Shown piece by piece: positions 31,573-43,034 of a stretch of DNA of 64,000 nucleotides. Origin of the DNA: Myrmaecium sp. VS I D KN 1 (Eukaryota > Ascomycota > Dothideomycetes > Valsariales > Valsariaceae); NCBI GenBank assembly GCA_019775845.1, contig JADQAV010000022.1:990799-1054798 (forward strand), written 5' to 3'. The notes under the pieces are model-generated. The model had not been told where the DNA came from, searched no databases, and was given only the letters and a program-made list of their open reading frames with translations. Made by a program: the position numbers and the translations under genes. The number at the start of each line of letters is the position of its first letter. Positions within the stretch are counted from its first letter, which is position 1.

Positions 31573-33907
31573 CGGGTACAAGAGAAGAAAATTGAAACGG
31601 GGCCGCGCAACACTCCGGGCGTGAGTGCACATTCATTCTGTAAGATAAATAAAAGAACGGGCATATAGGTCCGGGTAGGTAGTCAAGTTTCGCTTCACTC
31701 CATAACATAGGTATCGAGTTAACATCCCGCGCAACAGTAGGTATTGTCCAGATACTCAAAGCTCTTTGCTGGATTGGTTCAGACATGTTCGGTTTCGCGC
31801 TCAGAACACATTCTTCAACGCAACGTCCAGGTCATTGCGTAGCGTTTCATTGGCATTGGAAGCTGTTCCTTACCCTCTACCATGGCTGATTTCCATGCCT
31901 TGTCGTCAAACATAAAGCTGTCTAGTGCTGTCACAGCTTGCCTTCCTATAGCTATAGGGACATCCGCAATATCCGTCCAGCTCGAGCCACGAGAAGGCAA
32001 CTTAGGACGCCCTGTGCGAGGGCAGACCGCGGCGTTGACAGCGGATTAAGCCCCCTACAAAGTACATTGGCCGAGGCTTGCAACCGATTCAAAGGTCCTT
32101 AGCATCAGAGCAGATTGTTTGTCTTCCGCCGGAACGAGGCAAAGCAAACATTTCCGGATCTCCTCCAGATTGAACGAATCTAGCTGGAAACTTGTATGGC
32201 ATAAGACGTACGGTTGCTGTGATTGACTGACGAGCATTCCTACGTCCGCGTGAGAGGCAGGCGAAGAGACTGGTCGCATCACGTTCATAAGGGCACTCTG
32301 CCTCAGGATTGCAACGTCGGACAAAGCGAGGCGAAGCCCCCCGGGCGCAGGTCGGGCATGTGCAGTATCGATTGGATGCATGGTAGGGCTGGGGAAGCTG
32401 GCTGGGGTTGCACAGCATCATGCTCTGCCAGCCATCTGACCGAGCCATGCAAGCAGGTACTCCCGAGCTGACGATGGGCTGTCGGCGGACCAAAATGTCA
32501 GTTACGGGAAGGAGACCATCACCTTGCCTCGTATAAGGTTGGCTGATGCCAGAGTGCTCGCTGGTGCGATTGAAGACCATCGCTTCTTTGCCTTCGCTGG
32601 AGTGTTCATCCGTGTATCCCGTTTGAGCAACTCGGAGAGCAGATTTTAGGAAGTGCTCCGATATCTCGAGGTTGCTGTGGTTGGGATCATCGGCGACTTG
32701 CAGCGTTCTACTGCTCGTTGGTTCCGATCGGAGGGCCTGGAGCACAATCAGCGGTGAGCATACCCGAGCAAAGGCAGCCGCTGTACGGCGGAGCCATAGA
32801 CGGCCGAGGGGAAACCGGGTGCAAAGCGTTCTCTTTCTTGATTTATCAATCTGCGGTGTAATAACTGCAGTGCAGGCTGAGCCAGAGGCGATCACGGCAA
32901 GCGGAGCAAAGCTACGAGGATAGACTGACAGGCCCAGGTAGCACGGAAGCATTTCAACAACGAGAGCCGAGTGGAGAAGGCGCTCCATGTACGTCCGTGG
33001 CGTGGAGGCTTCCGAAGGCTTGAAGAATTCTTCCAGCCACTCGTTCGCGACAAGCCAAGTTCATTGGCAATCTGTAAGACGTTCCACGGCCGAGCGACGA
33101 CCCTTTTCCCGACCTCTCCAGCTCCCATCAGGTCTCGCGGCATGGCTACCGGAGTCGCGCTTTACCGCGCTGCTTTGAGGATTTCCAGAAGCATTCCCGC
33201 GCTTTCGCCCAGCCATGTACGTCTTCGCACGTATTCTCCGATGATCCTGCGGCTGTAAGTCATGATGGGACCTACAGCGCCTGCAAAGTGTGCTTGGAGA
33301 ATCCACCCGCGGCGCCAACGGTGCTGTCCCCTTGCATCAGGGCGAACAAGCCTCGGGACAGTGACGTGAAGGTCCACCTCCCGTCGTCTTCTCGCGATCC
33401 GGTGGCAGTGCCTTCGTATGTCTGACTGAGTGGGCTTCGGAGACATCCTACGCTCTCGATAGTCTCTGTACCATGTCACCATGCTCGATAGTCGCATGTA
33501 CCTATCCAAATGGTAGGCCATGCAGGCGTCCAGCGGTGTGCTCGGTGCCAACGTGGTGGGGACCCATTCCATGGCTGGTGGTGCCGCGAGCAGTTGCCCG
33601 TCCCAGCCTTCTACCGACGATTCCTAAACAAGACGAACGGATCGCGGGTGTCGACCAATTCGGCAGCAGCAGCCTTGCAGTTGGATCGGCGGAAAGTCCC
33701 AGCTCGTACCTGCGTTGACAGCGTCGGGGACGCGTATATATTCGGCGTCCCCATCCATCAAAGGTCGGTTTCCAGCATCGTCAAGACATCAGTTCGAGCC
33801 AAAGCACAGCAAGGAATCATACCTCGTCTCTGCACTAGAACACTTCGACGCCGGCTTTCCCTCCCGGTCGGAACGACACGTCCCATCCTGTCTCTCCATC
33901 ATCAACC
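31573..33907. other. 2.3-kb stretch without a convincing gene
   Basis: The minus strand carries open frames of 299 codons (32089-32988, ATG start) and 136 codons (33162-33572), and a continuous reading from about 33060 to 32090 looks somewhat protein-like. I recognise no domain and could not join the frames into a sensible gene. A TATATATA box at 33736 and a pyrimidine-rich leader precede the secreted-protein gene that follows. A decayed or lineage-specific gene is possible. Confidence 0.4.
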
Positions 33908-34523
33908 ATGCTCTTCCGTCTCCTACCTCTAGCTTTCATTCCCTTTTCCCTGGCACTCCCAACCTCTTACCCCAATGTCTCACGCCAGACCCTGCCTGAT
34001 CCACCCAAACGGTCGACATTAGAGAAGGGGAACCACATTTTGCACGATGTTCGCATCTTCGCTTCCAACAGCGATGCTCAAAACTCCTGGATCGATTTCA
34101 TCTTTGAGGACGCTTGTGTTGGCTACGAGATCCGTGCCCACTGTAATGGTCATCTGAAGCCTGGCGCCAACAGCTTCAACGATCAATGGTTCCCCTGCAC
34201 TCGTCTCGAGGGTACTGAGGGAGGGAATTGGTATGAGGGTGATCAGGTGAACATCGCCTATAACGGAGAGAGACTTTGGACCGCACGGCGCTGGGATGAC
34301 CCATCGTAAGTTGACTGGAACGAACACATTCCCCCGGCTCGTTCGATGCTGATGATCTTATAGGAGAGCGGACCCCGGCGACCCGAACCCCTGGACCAGC
34401 TCTACCGCTTATGCCTATCTTCCCGTCACCTGGACGGCGGACAATTCGAGCGTTGAGGATGACGGCACGTACTACTCTGCACAGGACCCCCTCGTCGTTG
34501 CCGTAACAGAGTGGGTCGGTTGA
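33908..34523 (+). CDS. Small secreted protein (effector-like)
   Basis: Two exons (33908-34305 and 34364-34523) give 185 residues. The first 17 (MLFRLLPLAFIPFSLAL) form a clear signal peptide. A Lys-Arg pair near residue 38 (PPKRST) may be a Kex2 processing site. The mature part is small and acidic, Trp/Tyr-rich, with three cysteines (EDAC, RAHC, WFPC). The IDFIFEDACVGYEIRAHC and WFPC blocks loosely recall fungal AA1-like secreted proteins; this resemblance is weak. The 58-nt intron has a clean GTAAGT and restores DDPSRADPGDPNPW. No catalytic motif is visible. Secretion is well supported; function is unknown. The odd cysteine number leaves one unpaired. Confidence 0.75.
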
Positions 34524-35565
34524 ACGTGCGGATTCTGAAGCCGTAGCATTTGAGCAAGGCCTTCTTGAATACGTTGCTAAGAATCATGTTGTCGATTGGC
34601 CTTGCGAGAACAGTCCTTTTCTTCTTTTTCAGCAACGAATCTCCTGTCACTACCATAGAAGCGGCGTTTCTAGACTTCGGCGTTGGGAGGACACCTAACA
34701 TCTTATGTATACCCTCTTTATTTATACACTCCTTTGGCATTCGCAACTGGGATACGGTACGGAACGAGTGAATGAGCTCTGAAAAACAAACCGATGTCAC
34801 CTGTGATAGATCGAAGGCTCATCGTAATGATAGTCTGATTGATTGTTGCTGCACTCACCCCGTTTGACATTTCGCTATTAAACACGATCTGATCGCCTTC
34901 GCATAATAACTTCGTGCTATGTACCAGGTTATTACCACTTTAGCATCGTATCCAGGGCCCTTCACTTGGTAGCAGTGATGGATGCAAGACCGTATCGTAC
35001 TAAAATGTATGGAAGCTCTCTCCTAATGATTAGATGCAGATTACCTATAGCGATAGCTCCTGAAGAGCTTGAACTGAGGTCTGCGCCTTATCGAACTTCC
35101 TCTACAACGGAAGGTCGAAGCAGGCGGGTCGGATCCAAACGGTTCCCGAGCGCTGGCTCTTATCTTCACATCCGGCCGTCGCATGCAAGAGTGTATGGAA
35201 ATTGATGCCTGAGGTGCTCACGTCAACCTGTCGGGCGTCGGCAAAAGACAAGCCGCCCTCCCCACCGGACTGTGCGCCACGGGCGGCCAGTCGTCGAATG
35301 AGATGTCATCGACCAGCATGGACAGCCAGGTACCCACCCCAGCCTCCTCCCCGCAACACCGCAACGAGCTTCCGCTGACGACCTCTACTCACTGATCCCG
35401 TCAGTCAGATCGTCGCCAATACCTTCATTCGGGTGCATCGAATCTCTCGCTTTCCTCGATCTCGTCGCATCAGCTTCCACGCCTTGTGCGTGCTCTTTTA
35501 ACTTTCGCGCTCGCCTCCCAAACCCGATAACAGGCTGGGGCCGCAGCTGGCGGAAGGCGACGAAC
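34524..35565. other. Intergenic, promoter side of the ABC transporter gene
   Basis: About 1 kb with no supported gene. The first half is AT-richer 3' flank of the secreted-protein gene; the second half is the presumed leader of the ABC transporter. Short frames here have no motif. Confidence 0.5.
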
Positions 35566-38500
35566 ATGCGACGCTCACGATGGACGGCAGCTCTGCTGGC
35601 TTCCCTCAGTCTGATCGCCCCATCGACCGCGTACAAGGTCCACCGGAACTATTCCAGCAGCGCATCCCTGCTCCAGTCGCCCTTCGACATCTACGAGAAC
35701 CGACCGGACGGCTGCCCTCCCTGCTTCAACTGCAACCTCGACGACTTCGTCTGTCACCAGTTCGCTTCCTGCAGCAGCGCGAACGGCAGGTGCGTCTGCC
35801 CGCCTGGCTTTGGCGGGGATGACTGCTCCGAGCCCGTCTGCGGATCGTTGGCGGACGGCAATAATCGGGAGCCGAGGAAAGGGAAAGAGTGTCAATGTAA
35901 GGATGGTTGGGAGGGGATCAACTGCAATGTGTGCAGGACCAACGATGCTTGTCAGGCCTTGATGCCTGAGGGTGTCGAGGGCGTATGCTACCGGGAAGGC
36001 TTGACAGTGAATGAGAATTACCAGATGTGTGACATCACCAACAAGAAGATTGTCGAGCAGCTGAAGGACCAGAAGCCTCAGGCTACGTTCTCTTGCAATT
36101 CCGAGACCGAGGAATGCAACTTCCAATGTATGTATGGATCCACGAGGGCAGATGGAATCTATGCTGATAAGCTGCAGTCTGGGTGGACCAGAAGGAATCA
36201 TTCTACTGCGCTCTGGACCATTGCAAGTGGAACGGCAAGTTCGAACACGACAGGAATACTACCCGGTACGAATGCGAGAACATCAAGTGTCAGTGTATAC
36301 CAGGTCGGATGCTTTGTGGCGAGGAGGGATCGATCGATATCGGAGAGTTCCTGAAGGAGTCTATCCAAGGTCCTGCCACGTTCGAGTCCATTTCAACGGA
36401 TGGCGGGAGCTCCGAGGACGGCAGCAAGTTTTCCGAGCCGGCCATGGATGACCTGATCTCCAGCGTCTTTGGCGATCGATGGATCACACTGAAGTGCCAC
36501 GCCGGCGAATGTCTGTCCAAGATGGAAGTGCCCGGTTACGAGCGTCCGGTCAAGAAGATTAACACCCCTTTGATTGCTGGAGTTATCGCCGGCTGCGCGC
36601 TTTTCGTCGTTGCCGTGGTTCTGCTTATCTGGTACCTCACAAGGTATTCCAGGAGAGGTTATGGGGCGATCCATCTGTCCGACGATGAGGAAGACGAGAA
36701 CGCCAAGCTGCTAGCAGATCATAAGCCAGCAGCACTCTACTTCGAAAACGTCTCATACCATCTCAACGGCAGGCAGATCCTTGCAGGTATCTCCGGCGCC
36801 GTGCATCCTGGAGAGCTGATGGCAATTATGGGTGCTTCTGGCGCGGGGAAGACTACGTTCCTGGATATCCTCGCTCGTAAGAACAAGCGTGGTGTAGTGC
36901 AAGGTGACTTCTACTTGAACGGCGAGAAGGTTATCGATGACGAGTTCAGGAGTGTCATCGGGTTTGTGGACCAGGAAGACACCATGCTCCCAACTCTTAC
37001 CGTTCATGAGACCATCGTGGACTCTGCGATGTTGCGCCTACCCAAGGAGATGAGCACAGCTTCAAAACTTCAGAAGGTTGAAGACGTGGAGAAGCAACTT
37101 GGCATTTACCACATCCGTCATCAGATCATTGGCTCTGAGGAAGGCAATGGTCGTGGCATCTCCGGCGGTGAGAAACGAAGAGTTGGTATTGCTTGCGAAC
37201 TGGTCACCAGCCCGAGCATTTTGTTCCTGGACGAGCCCACTAGCGGCCTTGATGCTTTCAACGCCTTTAACGTTGTGGAGTGTCTGGTTCATCTGGTCAA
37301 GAACTACAACAGGACAGTTGTCTTCACGATCCATCAACCGCGCTCGAACATTGTGGCCCTGTTTGACCAGCTTATCCTTCTGGCCCAAGGCCGCACAGTT
37401 TATTCCGGGCCGTTTGAGAGCTGCCAGCCTTACTTTGATAACATAGGTTATCCTTGCCCTCCCGGTTTCAACATCGCTGACTACCTCGTGGACTTGACTA
37501 TGCATGCTGGGACCGCTCATAAGCCCATAGACGAGGACAGTTCGCTCTTTGCTAGCCGCGACGGGATCAGGACCAGCTCAAGCAGTGCTGTAGCCGTCAA
37601 GTCGATTCCTAGCGTGTCTAACCAAAGTATTGGCACTGAGCGACCTGAAAGCCCCAGCAGCCTACGTCCGAAGAATTCTAGGAAGGCCTCGATCAAACAG
37701 CAACAGGAGAGGCAGCTCTTCACACGAAGGCAGCCCAACCAAAGCCAGGATGGCTCCAGTAGCCCGAAGACTGATGACGGCGAGCCGTCGATCGCGGATA
37801 GCCTGCGCGACAACGCCCAGTGGCTGAAGCTGTCTCGCCAGAGGGGTGCACCACCGCCACAAATCCTCGACGATCCGGACCAGCTCCTTCCTCCGGCTAA
37901 TGGAGGAACCGGGACTGACCTTGACACGCTTGTCACCACCTATGCTGTTTCAGACGTTGCCGGCGCGCTTCATGATGACATTGCGAATGCCATTGCCAAT
38001 GCCAACGCGGCAAATGGGAACGCGAACTCCGACGCTGATCTGAATGGGTATATTGCTTCCGGAAAGGTCCGAGGCTACAGGAAGGTTGGCTGGCTGGGGC
38101 AGTTCGTCATCTTGTCTCGTCGCACATGGCGCAACCTGTACAGGAACCCCATGCTCATGCTTACGCACTACGCCATCGCTATCCTTCTCGCGGTCCTCAT
38201 CGGTTATCTTTACTACGGCCTTACTGACGACATCAAGGGTTTCCAGAACCGTCTCGGTCTTTTCTTTTTCGTCCTTGCTCTTTTCGGCTTTTCTACGCTC
38301 ACCACACTGACCGTGTTCTCCGCTGAACGCTTGATCTTTGTTCGCGAGCGTGCCAAGGGATACTACTCTCCCATCTCCTATTATGCCGCTAAAGTCATCT
38401 TCGACATCGTGCCCTTGAGGTTGATCCCTCCCATCATCCTCGGTGCAATTGTGTACCCCATGACCGGGCTCATCCCGGCCTGGCCTCAGTTCCTCAAGTT

Positions 38501-38980
38501 CATCTTGTTCCTGGTCCTCTTCAACCTTGCTGCCGCGGCCGTATGTCTCTTCATCGGCATCGTCTTCCAGAACGCGGGTGTGGCCAACCTGATTGGTAGC
38601 CTGGTCATGCTGTTCTCTCTCCTCTTCGCTGGTTTCCTGCTCAACCACGAGACCATGCCGAAGGCTCTTGTGTGGCTGCAAAAGGTAAGATTGGCCCCCG
38701 TCGCCTCGCATTAACCTCTTCGCTGACACCTCTCTCCCATTAGCTATCGATATTCCATTACGGTTTCGAAGGTCTCATCGTCAACGAAGTCAAAGACCTC
38801 AGCCTGGTGGACAAGAAGTACGGTCTCGACATCGAAGTCCCTGGCGCTGCGATCCTCAGTTCTTTCGGATTCAATGTCCAGGCTCTTTGGAGCGATTGCA
38901 TTGGCCTTGCGATCTTCTGCGCCGTGTTCGTCACCCTTGCTTACGCGGCCATGCACGTTTTGCTTGTGGAAAGGCGATAA
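35566..38980 (+). CDS. ADP1: ABCG-family transporter, ADP1 type
   Basis: Three exons (35566-36127, 36178-38684, 38744-38980) encode 1101 residues, close to yeast Adp1. A signal peptide (about 1-22) leads into a Cys-rich lumenal domain with EGF-like repeats ([24 protein letters not shown]). A membrane span (about 318-343) follows. The nucleotide-binding domain has Walker A GASGAGKT (about 405-412), signature ISGGEKRR (about 515) and Walker [13 protein letters not shown] (about 535). A disordered Ser/Gln linker precedes the C-terminal membrane domain from about residue 830 with roughly six spans. The order lumenal-TM-NBD-TMD is that of Adp1, an ABC transporter of unknown substrate. Intron 1 restores [18 protein letters not shown]. 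Intron 2 falls in the last loop, so the frame does not end at 38714. Confidence 0.93.
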
Positions 38981-39402
38981 ATATCTCCTGGTTTCACATC
39001 CTAATCTATCGCGAGGCTAGTACAGAGTCTGTACAGGTGAGAGATGGGGGAAGACAGGTTGATGGACAGCGTTTTTCAAACGTCAGCTGCGAGCTATGGC
39101 AAGGTTCCTTGGTAATTTAGCTTTTAAAGGTAAGATATCTCTTTCACTGTTCATTTATGGGGAATTCTGTACATTCGTCGGGGGGTTAGAGGCGTTACGC
39201 GTGCATTCACATACATAATCAGCTCGGTTTATAACGATAGGATCTTCACTCAGTATAAATGAACACAAGAGGTTGATCGACTAGGGGTATCTCCGCCACC
39301 GCGCATCACGAATCGGACTACGTGTTCACTCACCCATCCTTATTCTCTCAAGACTCCCCACCACCTATGCACGTCTTGCCAAACGCCTCTCTCTCCTCGA
39401 TA
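38981..39402. other. Intergenic, convergent
   Basis: This is 3' flanking DNA of the ABC transporter (+) and of the small cysteine-rich protein (-). Nothing further is recognised. Confidence 0.5.
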
Positions 39403-39912
39403 TCATCCCCTCTCCCTTCTCCTCCCCCTCTCCTCCCGCCCCGCCGCCTCCACCACCTCCACCACCTCCCCCTGCCCCCCCACCACAACGCCCAACCCGG
39501 CCATCGCCGCCACGGCCGCGAAGACGGCCATGACCTCCGCCGTCGACGGCGTGCTCCGCCCCCGCCCAGCCCGGTTGTCGGTCGGGACCGGGTGCAGCGG
39601 GTTCCCGGTTGAGGTTGTCTTGGCGGACGAGGAGGAGGAGCGATGGAAGGTACAGAGGTTGGGCATGACGCAGGTCTCGGATGGGCTGCAGCAGAGGTCG
39701 CCGCAGGGTTTGGGGGAGGGGGGCTGGCAGCTTGTGATGCTGGCGCCGGCTCCGGCTCCGGGGTAGAAGGTGGGTGGCTTGAGGGTGAGGGTGGAGGTGA
39801 TGGGTGGTGGTACGCCGTGAGTGGTGGACGGAGAGCTGGTTGTGAGGGCGGTTGTGAGGGTAAAAGTGAGGGTGAGGAGGGCGAGGTGGTTGTGTAGGGT
39901 TCGTGGACGCAT
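39403..39912 (-). CDS. Cysteine-rich secreted or membrane-anchored protein
   Basis: One exon of 169 codons starts at an ATG. The N-terminus (MRPRTLHNHLALLTLTFTLTTAL) is a plausible signal peptide. The centre has a compact cysteine cluster, SCQPP..PCGDLCCSPSETCVMPNLC, with seven cysteines in about 26 residues; the CGDLCC..ETC wording is seen in many short fungal cell-surface modules. A Ser/Thr-rich stretch follows, then a hydrophobic Ala/Gly/Val segment (about 127-145, VMAVFAAVAAMAGLGVVVG) that would span a membrane, and a charged tail. The layout is signal, cysteine knot, stalk, anchor. No family is named. Overlapping frames on the same DNA are also long because of GC-rich low complexity, so the call is moderate. 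Confidence 0.55.
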   Translation of the reverse strand: MRPRTLHNHLALLTLTFTLTTALTTSSPSTTHGVPPPITSTLTLKPPTFYPGAGAGASITSCQPPSPKPCGDLCCSPSETCVMPNLCTFHRSSSSSAKTTSTGNPLHPVPTDNRAGRGRSTPSTAEVMAVFAAVAAMAGLGVVVGGQGEVVEVVEAAGREERGRRRERG

Positions 39913-40511
39913 GGTGAGGTGGTTTTGCTTTTTCTTGCTGTTTGGCTGCGGATTGATGGATTGACGAAGATGGATATTTGATTTCTTCTTCTAAAGGCTG
40001 ATGGATGAATGTAAGGGGGCGGAATAGGTGAGAAGGTTTGTTTTTGGAGATGGAGAGAGGTCTGGATGAGAGGTCCTGCATTAAGGTACTTCTTTCTCTC
40101 TTCTTCTGGTGCTTGGGTAAGAGCGGGTGCCAAGACGAGGCTGTGAATGTGAGCAGGTGCGAGGGATACAGGTACGGGTACGGAATAGCGATACTATACT
40201 GAAACTTGACGAGGGGATTGTAATTGGATGCGAATCCATACACATGGTGCTGCGGAACTTGATATCAAGGTGTTTCAGTGCTATGAACTGCTCTCTGTTG
40301 TGATATTCAAATGTTCGGGATTGTTGTTGAGGTCGTTGAGGTCCCAGACCGGAGGGAAAGCCGGTGATCGGATGATCCATGTTGGCGCCGGGCGCTCGCG
40401 CATATCGGCCCGAGATGGGCTTATCGGCAGCATGTCATGATATTATTTCCCGGGGAGCCCAGTGACTCTTGAAACCAACATCTCTACAAACTATTCTTCA
40501 CATCGCTCACA
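39913..40511. promoter_or_regulatory. Divergent promoter before threonine dehydratase
   Basis: About 600 bp separate the ATG of the cysteine-rich protein (minus) from that of threonine dehydratase (plus). There is no repeat or RNA gene. I looked for a Gcn4/CpcA TGACTC box, which would suit an amino-acid gene. A single AGTGACTCTT is present at about 40460, some 50 bp before the start codon, a plausible but unproven site. Confidence 0.45.
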
Positions 40512-42325
40512 ATGGCAGCGGAATCGCGACCGGAGACGCCTTTGGCCCAGCAGAACGGTTACAGCGCGCCCGGGACTCCGAAAGTCTCAGGTCTGGCGCT
40601 GACCGAGTACACCGCGAACCCGTCGCCGCCCTCCGAGTCACCGAAGAAGAAGACAGCGTCGGCCGTGCCAGATGCCTTCATTCTTCCCAATGGTTACCCT
40701 GATGTATTGCCGACGAAGCCCCAACTGCGCGCGAAGGTTGATACTGACTGTGTCGCAGTACTTGCGCCTCATCCTGACCTCCAAAGTTTATGAAGTCGTC
40801 GAAGAAACCCCGCTCACACTTGCCGTCAACCTGAGCAATCGGCTTGAAGCGAAAGTGCTGCTCAAGCGCGAGGACTTGCAGCCGGTTTTCAGCTTCAAGC
40901 TGAGGGGAGCGTACAACAAGATGGCACATCTGGAGCCCAGGGAGAGGTGGAAGGGCGTAGTGGCGTGTTCAGCCGGCAGGCTTTCCCACCCTGAAACAGC
41001 TTGAAGGATGCTAACAGCTCGCAGGAAACCACGCGCAAGGCGTCGCGTACTCCGCTCGCAAGCTCAAGATCCCCGCGACCATCGTGATGCCCTCCGGAAC
41101 CCCGGCGATCAAGCACAAGAACGTGTCCCGCCTCGGTGGGTCGGTCATCCTCCATGGCGCGGACTTTGACGCGGCGAAGGAGGAGGCTGCTCGGCTGGAG
41201 AAGGCTCACGGTTTGGTGAGCATCCCTCCGTTCGACGACCCATATGTCATCGCCGGACAAGGTACCATCGGTATGGAGCTGCTCCGCCAAACCAATCTGC
41301 AGGACCTCGAAGCTGTCTTTTGCTGCATTGGTGGCGGCGGACTCATTGCCGGTGTGGGTGTCTACATAAAGCGCATAGCTCCCCACGTCAAGATCATCGG
41401 TGTGGAGACATACGATGCCAACGCGATGGTCCAATCGCTAGAACAGGGCCAGCGCGTCGTGCTGAAGGACGTCGGTCTGTTCGCCGACGGTGCCGCTGTC
41501 AAGACCGTCGGCGAGGAGACCTTCCGCCTCTGCCAGGAAGTCGTGGACGAGGTCATCCAAGTCACCACCGACGAGACCTGCGCCGCCATCAAGGATGTCT
41601 TCGAGGACACCCGCTCCATCGTCGAGCCTGCAGGCGCGCTCGCGCTGGCGGGTCTGAAGAAATACGTTGCCAAATACCCCTCCCCCGACCCCAACCGCGG
41701 TCTCGTCGCCGTGACCTCCGGCGCCAACATGAACTTCGACCGCCTCCGCTTCGTCGCCGAGCGCGCCGCTCTGGGCGAGAAGAAAGAAGCGCTCCTCGCC
41801 GTCACCATCCCCGAACGTCCCGGCGCGTTCGCCTCCCTCATCAAGACCGTCTACCCCATGGCCGTCACCGAGTTCAGCTATCGGTACGCCTCGGCCGAGG
41901 GCGCCAACATCCTCCTGGGCGTGCAGCTCAACGCCGCCTCCCGGGCCGGCGACCTCGCCGACCTGATCCACCGGCTGGAGAAGGAAGGCATGCCAACAAC
42001 GGACCTGTCCGGGGACGAGCTGGCCAAGTCGCACGTCCGCTACCTCGTCGGCGGCCGGAGCGCCTGCGCGGACGAGCGCCTCTTCACGTTCGAGTTCCCG
42101 GAGCGGCCCGGCGCGCTGTTCAAGTTCCTCACCACCCTCCAGCCTGAGTTCAACATCTCCCTCTTCCACTACCGCAACCATGGCGGCGACGTCGCGAAGA
42201 TCCTGGCGGGCATCCAGTGCCCGGATTCTGGCCGGGAGAAGCTGCAGGATTTCCTTCGTGAGATCCGCTACCCGTTTGAGGAGTGCACGGAGAGCAAGGT
42301 GTATAAGGAGTTCTTGCGGGCGTAG
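40512..42325 (+). CDS. ILV1: Threonine dehydratase, biosynthetic
   Basis: Three exons (40512-40703, 40759-40975, 41025-42325) encode 569 residues. The enzyme deaminates threonine to 2-oxobutanoate, the first step of isoleucine synthesis, in mitochondria. The PLP-lysine motif [12 protein letters not shown] lies near residue 110, the [10 protein letters not shown] block is rebuilt across intron 2, and the phosphate-binding loop is GGGGL at about 261-265. Two ACT-like regulatory domains fill residues about 395-569 ([11 protein letters not shown] and [16 protein letters not shown]), the site of isoleucine feedback. Intron 2 (40976-41024, 49 nt) starts with GC, not GT: only a GC-AG intron restores the conserved ACSAGNHAQG. 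The N-terminal 60 residues are Ser/Pro-rich and not a strong classical presequence. Confidence 0.95.
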
Positions 42326-43034
42326 AGGGAGGGGTGGGTTGTTGTTGGAGCTGCGGAAATGGGATGCTGGACGGTGACACGTGAGGAGTATGTTTGTGCG
42401 TGGAAGAGATCTGATCTGAAGGGAAAGTGAAAAGCTGTATCTTGATCATGCCACGTTTTTGGATTTGCAGAGGAGGTGATATCCTGGCTTTATTGGGGAG
42501 CTAAAAGAAGGAGTTGGATTTGTGGTGGCGGAGATCTACCCGAAAAGGAGGAGCAATTCACATCCATCCACCATTGTCTCATGTCTCAAACCTCGTCCAC
42601 CACAAGAACAAATGGCTCGGGGCATTTCAAGTAGTAAAAGAGAGAAGAGACCGCCGAGTGGGAAAAAGATGATAAAAAAACAAAAACATACAGCAGCAGG
42701 GATTCGCTAATGGTCACCCACTTAACTACTAATCTGCCGGTAGGCTGCTTAACTTTGGAAGAGCGGACGGGGTTCCGTGTTCTCAGCCTCCTGTGGCCGT
42801 ATGTGCTTGTTTGGTTGTCCAACAAGATTTGTATAGGGGTGGTTAATGGTAGGGGTGGTTGTTGTTCGCGCCCTTCCGTTGTCATCGGCGGTCCGTCCGG
42901 GGAAGATGGCGGGGGGAGGGGCCCCCACATCCATCTGTACGCTTCTCGGCTTGTGTGTTCCTCGACGTAGTTATCACTTCTACGTCCCTTCTTTTGACAA
43001 AATACGACTCCTTCGTGCGGTGGCAATTGCAGGC
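42326..43034. other. Intergenic, promoter side of the aminotransferase gene
   Basis: About 700 bp between two co-oriented genes. A 201-codon minus frame (42586-43191) is low-complexity and overlaps the next gene's first exon and intron, so it is discounted. No repeat or RNA gene is seen. Confidence 0.5.

Noticed and set aside
39348-40243. 261- and 292-codon minus frames overlapping the cysteine-rich protein
   Set aside because: Pro/His/Ser repeats without motif; the 169-codon frame with signal peptide and cysteine cluster is the better reading.
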